From Asterionellopsis glacialis (Eukaryota; Bacillariophyta; Plagiogrammaphyceae; Rhaphoneidales; Asterionellopsidaceae): a DNA stretch of 21,163 bases. Both the position numbers and the translations under genes were made by a program. Under the pieces are notes generated by a model, which made no database searches, was not told the DNA's origin, and saw only the letters and a program-made list of their open reading frames with translations. Shown here piece after piece: positions 1-8,424 of the stretch (positions are counted from its first letter, which is position 1; each line of letters begins with the position of its first letter). The DNA lies in contig WKLE02002697.1 of NCBI GenBank assembly GCA_014885115.2, positions 5,777 through 26,939 on the forward strand, given 5' to 3'.

Positions 1-564
1 TCAAAAATATGAATTTTGGGTCTATGTGGAGTCTACGGACCAGATGTCACAAGTTGGTCCACCTAATCCTGGAACAACTCATTTGAGCAATTGATGATGT
101 GCATTTTTTGCAATTGGATTGGTTTGATTATTTTTTTGAATTTGCATTGGCCACACCTGCATTGCCAAGATTGGTAGCATGAATTGCCATTTCTGTAGTG
201 TGCCATACCACTCTACTTAGATTTTTTTGTTGCATTGAACAAAAATTTCAAAAATCACATAGGTGGATTGCCATATAAAATCATGTTTTTAATGAATCAA
301 ACAATCAACAACAGAGGATAGACTCTTGTGCTCCCCATTGTAACTTTTCTAAGACAAGTTACAACTTCCAGGAGAGAGGTTTTGTCTGCACTTTGACATG
401 TCTTCCAAGAATTGATGTCAATTAATGCACAAAGTACCCTGCGCATATATGTCCATACTGTAGACTGTGAATTTAAATCACCTTAAAGTAGGGCATTTTC
501 AGATCAGTTTGGAATTTTGGTATTTTCTTGTTCTGCATAGTTCTTCCACACAAGAAAAAAACAG
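1..564. other. Non-coding, CpG-depleted leader of a decayed element
   Basis: I see no open frame of useful length on either strand. The sequence is A+T rich, with many TG and CA dinucleotides and only two CpG (near 36 and 442). This is the same unusual composition as the following 1.5 kb, so I read it as the left part of the same old mobile-element region. No terminal repeat pair could be found, and the element may begin outside the window. Confidence 0.4.
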
Positions 565-993
565 ATGACCATGGGCCCAAAGAAGAGAAAGTCTCTTAGA
601 AGGCAGTTCAAAAGTGGAACAAACTGCAATTTGAGACTAGCTAGGCATCAAATAGGTTGCAAGGATGAGTCTGCTGAGGGGGCTGCATCTGAATTGGACT
701 CTAATGTCCAAAAGACAGTTACAGTACCTGCTCACAACAATTCTTGTGATAAATCTCCTCCTGATGAGCCTTCTTCTTCTCATCCTCCTAATATAAAAAA
801 TAATGATAGTAAAAAGCCTGCCAGTGTCTCTCCTCCTGTTGCTTCCATTTGTTCTCTTGATCCTCCACCACCTAGTGTTATTACTTGTGATGTTACAGAT
901 CCCTTTGGGGTCACTTCCAAAGGTGAAAAATGCACAGCTGCAGCTGCTAGACAAGAAAAAGCAGAGCTGTTAGCTCCATTGTTAATTCCATAA
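565..993 (+). pseudogene. Low-complexity open frame, possible element-encoded protein remnant
   Basis: The frame starts with ATG and encodes 142 aa. It opens with a basic stretch (MGPKKRKSLRRQFK, like a nuclear localisation signal), followed by a Ser/Pro-rich low-complexity middle and a short Ala/Gln/Glu-rich helix near the end. I recognise no family. Its base composition matches the CpG-free surroundings, and a second coding-like stretch in another frame follows 70 nt downstream. It is therefore more likely one piece of a broken element gene than an independent gene. It could also be a chance ORF, since low-complexity DNA stays open easily. Confidence 0.25.
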
Positions 994-1028
994 AAAGCAT
1001 CTCAATGGAACAATAAGCAGCTGTATAG

Positions 1029-1689
1029 CTTGCTGCTCTGGTTCATCCATACATCCATCCCCTTTTGGGGGATGTAATTGTTGTCAAACATGATCTAGAG
1101 ACTCAATTGGCCTTGGACAACCTTGAGCATACATGCAAAATGATTTCCTGTGCTTTCAACACAGAAAAATCTTGTGGCAGAGTGAATGATGATAAAACCA
1201 CATATTTAGATGTGGTTCTTACTTTGATGACCACCTCACCAGACCTTAAGAAAAAACCTGTAAGTGCACAAAAATTGGCTAAGGTATATAGTATAAAATG
1301 GTCCACCACACAGCACAAGTTTAAAGCAGGCCAATATAAAACATTGTTTACTTAAGAAGAGGCAGAGGAAGTAGCATGGAGTCGTATTATGCCAAGAAGA
1401 GGCTATTCTAAAGTAAGGAAGGAACTTAAGAAAAAACTCTTTGACTGGATCATCAACCAGCCATCTGTTGTCCAATTACAATCCACTCCCACATACCTGC
1501 AACATGCAGGAGGCTACATAACTCTGTGTCATGATGCTTAGTGATGAGGATTATAGGGATATGCTTGAGGAGGTGCATGGGTACACAGACTTGGATTTTG
1601 ACAAAACCCTGACAGACAGCAGAAGTTCAGTGTCCTTGGGTGATGCTTCATCCAAGGATGCCAAATTGGCTTTTGAGGATAATGCATGA
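1029..1689 (+). pseudogene. Decayed mobile-element-like coding region with an internal stop and a frameshift
   Basis: Frame from 1029 has no ATG. It reads through a coding-like stretch (DVVLTLMTTSPDLKKKPVSA and then AQKLAKVYSIKW, like a short helix-turn-helix DNA-binding region) to a TAA at 1353-1355. The same frame then continues with WSRIMPRRGYSKVRKELKKK and LFDWIINQPSVVQ to a TAG at 1539-1541. A different frame beginning with ATG at 1531 carries on as a 52-aa acidic tail (MMLSDEDYRDMLEEVHGYTD) to TGA 1687-1689. Three aligned pieces separated by a stop and a shift suggest one decayed protein of about 220 aa. The 'VRKELKKKLFDWIINQPSVV' segment resembles, from memory, the region after the DNA-binding domain in proteins of diatom transposon families. 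That resemblance is weak. The element class cannot be named. Confidence 0.4.
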
Positions 1690-2071
1690 TCAGTTTTTTA
1701 ATGTAAGATAAAGTATTAGAAACTGTATATTTTTGTTGAGTATATATCTTGTACATAAATTTATTAGAGGAAATAACACCTGGTGTAGAAAAATTTGATT
1801 TGACAGCAGAAATTGTCAAACGAGCAATTATAGGATTATCAGTGTCATCCATAGCAGTAGTGATGAATGTGCAGAAAGGACCCAAAAATCAAAACATAGT
1901 AAAAAGTTGACCAAGGAGATAAGAATTAGTAAATCATAAGTAGTGATTGAAACTTTGTAATATGAATTGATCAAAATCAAAAATTTGAAAGAAAATTGAA
2001 AAAAATGAAAAGAAAATTTTGAAGGACTACTAGAGATAGAAGTACTCAAACACCACAAAGTTTTTTTTTAA

Positions 2072-2543
2072 AGAACCATCACTTTCGTCCCAACACCATT
2101 AGGTTGTTCTTCTACATTTTTCTTTACTGAAACAACCTGGCAGTTAAGGAAGGATACAACAGTTTCCTACCCATGCTGGGGCAAATCTGCTATCAGCTTT
2201 GCTGCTAATCCAAACCTGCTCACTGACGTCTTGAATGCAATTGATGATTTGTCCTGGTTGTCCCAAGTACTGTGATGTCGATGGTGAAAGCTTCATTGTG
2301 GATGCACTGGTTGATGTTAAAAGCAAAGGCGATCTCTCCAAGGGTGTCCTGTCTGCAGAGACTTGCAAAAAACTTAGTGTGGCCTTTGGATTTGCACCTG
2401 ACGCTTGTACATGTGTGAAGAGTGATCTTGTAAGTCAGGGTACCGTTACCAGTGGAATGATCTCTGTTGCTGGTTGCAAAAAGTGCACTACTACGATCAA
2501 GTTCAAGGTCACATCTTGTATTGACATTAAGGGTGCACCTTAA
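2072..2543 (+). pseudogene. Cysteine-rich protein remnant, 5'-truncated and frame-shifted
   Basis: The final frame runs from ATG 2235 to TAA 2543 (102 aa). It carries CPGCPKYC near its start and DACTC and CKKC later, with the look of a secreted disulfide-rich protein. A coding-like stretch lies just upstream in a different frame (2072 to about 2251): PCWGKSAISFAANPNLLTDV followed by LNAIDD. Joining the two at about 2246-2252 by a net +1 shift would give a continuous sequence, '...LNAIDD' into 'CPGCPKYCDVDGES'. The upstream stretch has no ATG, is stopped at 2069-2071, and abuts the CpG-poor element. I read this as a gene that lost its 5' end and then its frame. Alternatively the 102-aa ORF is a small real gene beginning at 2235. 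No family is recognised. Confidence 0.4.
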
Positions 2544-2893
2544 ATCTACGTCATGAGCACCTTAGAATACAGTACTCTCAAACACAACTTGTCGTCATAA
2601 TTAATTTCCACGCTCATCATCATAGATTATTTCTTGGTTGTATCAAAGAATTAATGAATAATTTTCAAAATTTAGTAAATAGTGAATCTTATGTAATACT
2701 GCTGGTGCCCAAGAGCTGTGAATTAAACCTTGATGCAGTATCACTATCCAGTTGTCATTATATCCAGTAGCATGCTTTAAAGTATTCCTTAGAAGAGGAG
2801 CCTTTCGTTCACCGAAATATCATTGCTATGATCAACAAGGCTCGTCACATCACTTCCAAAAGATCAATTTAAGTTTCTCTTTTCTTCAATATT
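2544..2893. other. A+T-rich intergenic stretch between convergent coding regions
   Basis: No open frame, repeat or RNA gene is visible. It would serve as 3' flank for the cysteine-rich remnant on the left and for the minus-strand Sec14-like gene on the right. Poly(A)-like A/T runs occur around 2640-2680 but no signal can be assigned. Confidence 0.5.
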
Positions 2894-4855
2894 TTAATTG
2901 GCGTGTTTCTCACCATTTTCGGTAGGATTTACGTGAAAAGATGATAGGTCATCACGTGACGTATAGACCTCACCGATAACTAAGAAATTTTCTGTAGTAG
3001 TGAACGATTCTTCTGCTTCGGCAGTCATAATATACTTCCCAGGTCCTTGAACCATACCAAAATCTATACAATACGGAACCTTTGTAGTTTCCGTGCAACC
3101 CTCATCATTATTTTGTGTTGGTCCTTTGATAACTTTCCCCTCAATTTCATTTCCGTCTTCATTTCTCAAACTAAATCGAACACCTACAATACTCCTTGTA
3201 AAAATTACAAAACAGACTTTTTCATCGCTATCACTACTGGTATCTTCATCAACACGTCTATTGGCGACAACATTTTCATGGTTGCAGTGTTTCTCTGTAA
3301 ATGATGAAGAGGTGGTAGATATGGAGGTGGAAGATAGCTCAAATTCAAATTTGGCTGACTTTCGTCTCTTTACAACCATCAATTCAACGATTTGACGTTG
3401 TGGTACAGGTCGACCGGCCTGTTCTCTTCCTTCCCTTAGAATTACTTCTTTCGTCGATAGAGCATCGCCACCATAATCACTTGGAATTTCAGACCTATCT
3501 ACCAATTCCAACAATCGTTCTAAACCTTTTTCCTTGGAAGAATATATCTCAATATGTTTTGTAGTATTCGGATCTAAAAAACGATTGATGGCTTTCCATA
3601 CCAGTGAGAAGAAAGTTGGTGCATTCAATACCAGCAGCTTATGTAACATTTCAGGAAAGACTTGAGTCGTAGCATCGATCTCTTGCATCGCGGCATATGT
3701 CCGTACATTGAATAGTCTAGGCGATATGTTTTCTAAATTCAGGATAGACAATTGTTCTAACCTAGAGTATGATAGTCAAATATATGGTTTATGAGATACG
3801 AATTGGTGAGGAAAGTACGTGGACTCCGTAAAGATCTCACAAACAATGCACAAGCCAACTTACCTTGCGAAGCCAGGATTATCAATTTGTGCCTTGGCAT
3901 ATCGTTCTTTCATTTCATGCATTTGATAGTACCAAATAATATTAGGTAGCAAATGCAAATCTGTGACACATTCAATCCCTTCTACAGACATATTTCCCGT
4001 ATCAAAGTAACAACACGGATATCCACCTTTGGCATACCCCGTATATAGAGTCGAGAATTGTGTAAGTAGAACTGACATGGGTGCACCTGTAGCTTCACGG
4101 GAATCTGGATAAAAATTATTTCGTTTAGCATCTTCCCATTTTTCCACGTGCCTGTCCATGAACTTGAATACCCTGTCAACATTGAAATTGTTGAGTCTCA
4201 AGTACCGACAAAGGGCATAGGGTTCTTCTTCTATTTCATTATAATAATAGACCATTTCTTCGTACACTCCACCTCGACTTTTCAATTCTTTATGGAATTT
4301 ATGATATGCCTTAAGTTGCGTTGGTGTTAGGGATCCAGGAAATCCCCATTCTTCACTTGATTTGGCTGTTCCTCGACTTCGTCGTCTACTAGTGAATGAC
4401 CTGTACGCCGGTGCAAGTAGCGCAGAATCCAATGTTCCCACACTATGACATGTAGTACTGTGAACACTCATGTTCAATTGTCCTTGTACTCCTCCTCCTG
4501 GTGCGGTTGACACCATTGGTATTCCCTCATTGTACATGTACTCTGTAGATCCATCAGCATCAAAGAATACTTCCAATTCTTGTTCGCCTCCTCCTCGTCT
4601 ACTACTATCGACTGCTTCATCAAGTGCATCAAAGTAGTAAAGGGACGACCCAACAGATAATTTTCGTTCCATAAATCGATGAGCACTGCCATTGCCGAGG
4701 ATATTTGCACGAGTAGCGGAAGATTTTTCTTTTATGTTACCTTCGACATCCACCAGATCAAGAGAAGGACTTACTTTATCGCTGGCAGCGGGTAATTCCT
4801 TTGCAATAACCACGTCAGAAGCAACATTACTCTTACAACACGAAAAGAACTTCAT
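2894..4855 (-). CDS. Sec14/CRAL-TRIO lipid-transfer protein, probable GOLD-like C-terminus
   Basis: Two exons: 4855-3864 and 3761-2894. The 102-nt intron (3863-3762) has a GTAAGT donor and a CTAG acceptor and splits an Arg codon. The product is 619 aa. Start chosen at ATG 4855 (MKFFSCCKSN); the upstream open frame has no ATG. CRAL-TRIO N-terminal helices lie at about 175-245 (CRYLRLNNFNVDRVFKFMD). The lipid-binding domain runs about 260-430, with FDTGNMSVEG, then FPEMLHKLLVLNAP just after the splice junction, then IPSDYGG, all hallmarks of the Sec14 fold. Residues about 460-600 are beta-rich (GPGKYIMTAEAEE), like the GOLD domain of Sec14-like proteins. Such proteins carry phospholipids or other lipids between membranes. 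Residues 71-102 hold two FFAT-like motifs, YYFDALD and VFFDADG, the second after an acidic stretch, which suggests docking to ER VAP proteins. Cys6-Cys7 could be acylated. Lipid specificity cannot be read. Confidence 0.85.
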
Positions 4856-5239
4856 CGTCGCTTTTTTTTCTCCCCAGTTCCGAACTTCTTGAAGAGACAA
4901 AGAAAATTGGGTGTGGACAAATGGATCAGATCTGAATTCGATGTGTTGTCCCAAGTGTTCTTGTAGGACAATGATTGTAAGCCTGTCTACTGGGTCTTTT
5001 TTTTCGCTTCTGCAAACTTTGTACGGTATTCTTTTTAGAGGATGAGAACCGAATAAGTAAAAGAGGAGATGAAGTACCTGTAGGTTTCGGTACAACAGAT
5101 ACCGCCTGTACAGAAACAGGTTGATTTTGTTCGATAGTTTGGACTGATATCTTCTTTCTAGAGACTATTTTTTTTATATCTTCCTTTTTTTAGATTAGTC
5201 CTTCATCGCTTTGGTCTGACTAGCAGCTAACTCAAAGAT

Positions 5240-5283
5240 TACCTGGTACAGGTACCTGGTATAGTACTTCCTTATACCGGTAC
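5240..5283. repeat. Cluster of TACCTGGTAC/ACCGGTAC palindromes
   Basis: TACCTGGTA occurs twice in direct order within 5240-5261, joined so that CAGGTACCTG forms a perfect 10-bp palindrome. TACCGGTAC follows at 5275-5283. The same short words recur at several intergenic sites in this window (5674-5685, 13835-13847, 14053-14063, 19387-19398, 19676-19694 and 21063-21163). Confidence 0.7.
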
Positions 5284-5410
5284 ATTTCTACGCAATTATT
5301 ACAACGATTGATTGTATTCGTGAAAAAAAACTGCATTTCTCAAAAGCAAGAGCATGTCTCGCGACAAAATGATTATGGGGCAGCAAAATTCCGACAGACC
5401 CGAATAAATA

Positions 5411-5827
5411 CAGGGTTCGGGGTAGGCACTTAATATGGACAAAATTTTCGTACCGTTAAATATATAAACAACTCTCAAACCTTTTATTTAGTGTTTCCGT
5501 TACGAACAATTTTTTCTTAGTGTCATTTGAGCATTTCGCCTATGGTTCAAGTTGAACATTAGAAGAATTTTAACTTCGGGCAGGGTGTGCGATAGGACAA
5601 AAAATGAGATTTCTACACGATTGCAACCTAAGTTTCACTACTTATTAGTTGTGTTGCCTATGAAAAATCTTTACCAGGTACCTGGGGTGCCTGTCCAGGT
5701 ATTGCTTTATGAACCCTTTTTTTTTTAACTAAAAGTGAGGTAAAACAGGTGTTTTTTGACCACTAACTGAAAACCGGTGCGCTTATGGATTTTTAGAAAC
5801 TACTGTCCATATTGAGCGCCTACCCTG
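5411..5827. mobile_element. MITE-like inverted-repeat element flanked by TA
   Basis: GGTAGGCACTTAATATGGAC at 5421-5440 is matched in inverted orientation by 5805-5824, with only two mismatches over 21 bp when the next base is included. Outside these arms the left end reads TA|CAGGG and the right end CCCTG|TA. The pair is therefore bounded by 5'-CAGGG termini and a TA dinucleotide, the classic signature of Tc1/mariner-type transposons and their non-autonomous MITEs. The left arm carries about 6 extra bases between CAGGG and GGTAGGC. The length, about 417 bp, and the absence of any open frame fit a non-autonomous element. A 12-bp palindrome (CCAGGTACCTGG, 5674-5685) lies inside it. hAT elements also start CAGGG, but no 8-bp duplication is seen. 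Confidence 0.6.
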
Positions 5828-6042
5828 TATCGCTTTAGATCGGACCAGATTATTACGAAGTTTTGTCTTCCCAAAAATAGAACAAAAGCTACTTTTTTAA
5901 AAAGAATCTTCACAAATGCTGCTACATTAAAATTCCATGGTCACGTTCAATTATTTATACTTCAGTCAAAAAATAATGTCAACCTTTTTATAGTGTCACG
6001 ATTGTCGAAATTTTGAAAATAAATATACCGTGCTTTCTGCCA

Positions 6043-8424
6043 TTATAATTCATCAACGGAGATCCGTTTCTTCTGGAGGGGTTTCACTTTACATGGCCCT
6101 TGAGGTACCTCTTCTAAGTTACCACTGTCGTCTACTGCCCGGCTAAATGCATAAAGATCAATCGAATCTACTGAATCAATTTCCAACATGGACACGTCAA
6201 CAACATAAGTAAAAGTCGTGTTCGTCTTGATGGCTTTGATATTGGAAGGGTACCAAATTAGGTCACCATGTTGAGGATTTGATTCATTCGTAATAGCTAC
6301 TTCAACAGCAGCCACACAACCTCCGGTAGATCCAACATCAGCAGCAACTCCTGAACAAATAAGTAACTCTTCTTCATCACCTTCATCGTCATCAAAGGAA
6401 GTGATAATCTTACAATGGTCTACTTTGGATCTTGGTGGGTCTGTATCGGTCGATGTGGTACTGTTGACAAGGTCACTTTGAAGAGTTGCACCAAATATGA
6501 TCATATCAGAAAATAGGTTCACTGTGGCCTGTTGTACTGCAATGTCAGGTCCATGTTGATCCTTCCCAATTCGAATATTATACGTATTACTCCGTTCCGG
6601 TGGAACTCCTGTTGCAGAATCATGTTCATTATCAAGACCCCAAGCCCACTGGCATGTCCCAGCACCAAATACAATTGCATGGCTGACTGGGTGACGATAC
6701 ATGACTAAATGATGAGTAGCACTGCCACTATCAAAGACACTTCCCTCATCCATCAAGTACACAACATTATCGATCGTTGTTTCACTCAGGCGTTGCAATC
6801 CAGCTGGTCGGAATCCGTTGTCAATATCTTCATCCCACTCATGACCAAGTAGACCGGAAAGCAGTACTGCCTTACTCTCTGCTTTCAGCTTTGCCACGTT
6901 TGTGTTTCTCCAAAAGCGGTGTTGAGCATACTTGGATGGAATTTCCAATGAATCATGTCGCCAGGCATTCACGGTAAATATTGTTCCAGTAAGTTCATTT
7001 TCTGGCTTTGTGTCCCATGTATTGATGGGCCTGTCATCTCTCCATGTCCCTGTCCATTCTACTGGATCAATTTGTGTTGTTTCTTGAGAATCTTTATACA
7101 CCACCATGGTACGAAAATTATCTTCATATCGTATCTTCCAGTATATTTCATTGCCGCTGAAAAATGCTAAATGCATCCCCGTGTCACGTGCTGTCGTAAC
7201 ATGTTGCCGTTGTTCTCTAGACCAGTATTCATCGTGAGATTGACTAATGAAAAGTTTGCAGGGAGGAACATTTGTGGAAGACGCTACGAGACGATGACCG
7301 AATCGGTGTGTATCTACACCACTCCAATATATGGCATCATATCCATTACGTTCAATCCATCGAATGAGTGGATATTCTGCATTGAACGGCATGTTGGCAG
7401 CACGACGAGCACGAGTTGCAAATGGACGATTATATGAAGCACGGTAGGCCCGGCCGGGCTGTCCGTGTTCTGTTTTTTGTATCGTTGTTTTTTGGTATTG
7501 AGGTGATCCCCCATCACGATATGGATCATCACAGGCAGTACCATACGTATCTAGGCTACCCCAACAATTATAAGCTTGCCATGTCGTATCCATGGTTTGT
7601 ATTAAAATATCAGCTTGTGGACCGTAATCATCTCGTACAATAAAATAAATGTGAGATGCACGGGGTTCTTTCAAGGCATTCCTCATGCGATCACGTTTTT
7701 TCTTTTTGGATGCACCATACGCATGTTTCCCCTCAATGGGTGGTGGCAATCGAGGATCTTGATCTTTTTCGGGACGACTAAACCGGCGATCCCACGAATT
7801 AGGATTGGCATTATCCATTCTCCAATTTGGCGGGAAGGATTCAACATCTTCTCGTACCAACCGTGCAAAGTATAATCCTGATGTAGCATTGGATGGAATA
7901 TGCCATGATAAACTTACACTCCAATTATCACAATTGACTTCATGTGTATTTGGATCATACATGCAATCGGGTTGTTGATGAACAAAATTATCATCGTCAT
8001 TATTGTTGTTGTTATTGTTGTTTAAGGGTCGAATAGTATCGATTCGACGTGCACCCATACCATTATAATACCCTAATCGATATATATCGGCACGATACTT
8101 ACAGTTGCCTGTACAATGAATTTTAAAATCAATTGGTTCATCAATATTGACACTTATCGATGTCGCAAATCCTTGTATAGATGGATCACCAGCACCATTG
8201 ATATCCCATTCGGTGGATGGATTACCCATGAGACGATTTTCTTCAACAATACGATTTGTTTTTGTTTGGGTGGATGTTGATTTTGGTAAATTTTTTTCTT
8301 GTTGTCCTTCAACTATGAGGAATGTGGTTTGCTCACTACTACTGAAGAGTAATAACAATCTTTCATTGCGTATTGGTAGAAAGAACCAGAAGAATAGATT
8401 GAAACATTTCAAAAAATATTTCAT
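6043..8424 (-). CDS. N,N-dimethylformamidase large-subunit-like protein, secretory, ending in VDEL
   Basis: Single exon, 793 aa, ATG at 8424. The N-terminus is hydrophobic (about residues 8-16 and 23-28) and could be a signal peptide or anchor. Residues 67-130 (GNPSTEWDINGAGDPSIQGF, then RADIYRLGYYNGMGARR) match the conserved opening of bacterial proteins annotated as DMFase large-subunit-like. Residues about 255-645 form the core, with YDAIYWSGVDTHR, SQSHDEYWS (HDEYW at 397-401) and FFSGNEIYWKIRYE. In true DMFase, His/Glu/Tyr residues of this region bind iron, from memory. Residues about 690-775 form an Ig-like domain ending RAVDDSGNLEEV. Between about 135 and 146 a run of eight Asn and three Asp comes from a simple repeat. 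The C-terminus is SVDEL, similar to ER-retention signals. The substrate is unknown; actual formamide hydrolysis is not implied. The domain set is mainly bacterial, so transfer is likely, but codon use was not tested. Confidence 0.8.
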   Translation of the reverse strand: MKYFLKCFNLFFWFFLPIRNERLLLLFSSSEQTTFLIVEGQQEKNLPKSTSTQTKTNRIVEENRLMGNPSTEWDINGAGDPSIQGFATSISVNIDEPIDFKIHCTGNCKYRADIYRLGYYNGMGARRIDTIRPLNNNNNNNNDDDNFVHQQPDCMYDPNTHEVNCDNWSVSLSWHIPSNATSGLYFARLVREDVESFPPNWRMDNANPNSWDRRFSRPEKDQDPRLPPPIEGKHAYGASKKKKRDRMRNALKEPRASHIYFIVRDDYGPQADILIQTMDTTWQAYNCWGSLDTYGTACDDPYRDGGSPQYQKTTIQKTEHGQPGRAYRASYNRPFATRARRAANMPFNAEYPLIRWIERNGYDAIYWSGVDTHRFGHRLVASSTNVPPCKLFISQSHDEYWSREQRQHVTTARDTGMHLAFFSGNEIYWKIRYEDNFRTMVVYKDSQETTQIDPVEWTGTWRDDRPINTWDTKPENELTGTIFTVNAWRHDSLEIPSKYAQHRFWRNTNVAKLKAESKAVLLSGLLGHEWDEDIDNGFRPAGLQRLSETTIDNVVYLMDEGSVFDSGSATHHLVMYRHPVSHAIVFGAGTCQWAWGLDNEHDSATGVPPERSNTYNIRIGKDQHGPDIAVQQATVNLFSDMIIFGATLQSDLVNSTTSTDTDPPRSKVDHCKIITSFDDDEGDEEELLICSGVAADVGSTGGCVAAVEVAITNESNPQHGDLIWYPSNIKAIKTNTTFTYVVDVSMLEIDSVDSIDLYAFSRAVDDSGNLEEVPQGPCKVKPLQKKRISVDEL
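7996..8024. repeat. Asn/Asp-coding trinucleotide microsatellite
   Basis: A run built from ATT, GTT and GTC-like triplets on the plus strand encodes, on the minus strand, the Asn8-Asp3 tract of the DMFase-like protein. Such tracts are usually length-variable and form a loop between conserved blocks. Confidence 0.7.

Larger units (their letters stand above)
1..2060. mobile_element. Probable decayed, CpG-depleted mobile-element region
   Basis: Scanning all lines gives only four CpG dinucleotides in the first 2,040 bases, with none between about 443 and 1382. At this base composition several tens would be expected. Neighbouring genes, for example 2894-5095 on the minus strand, contain CpG freely. 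Together with the broken open frames this fits an old transposable element whose methylated CpG sites have mutated to TpG/CpA. Boundaries are set by composition only: CpG returns from about 2086. No terminal repeats or target-site duplication were found. Confidence 0.45.
4856..6042. other. 1.2-kb non-coding interval with palindromes and a MITE-like element
   Basis: This interval lies upstream of the Sec14-like gene and downstream of the DMFase-like gene, both on the minus strand. It should therefore hold the Sec14 promoter and the other gene's 3' end. A T-run follows the Sec14 start codon upstream (4861-4870 on the plus strand). The rest is A+T rich, with the palindrome cluster at 5240-5283 and the inverted-repeat element at 5411-5827 listed separately. 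No convincing open frame is present. Confidence 0.6.

Noticed and set aside
1538..2058. Minus-strand open frames of 115 and 76 aa
   Set aside because: They lie opposite the decayed plus-strand coding region or in A/T-rich sequence and show no recognisable motifs.
4856..5095. An 80-residue N-terminal extension of the Sec14-like protein
   Set aside because: The extension starts at a TTG, has no ATG, and lacks coding character; MKFFSCC at 4855 is the natural start.
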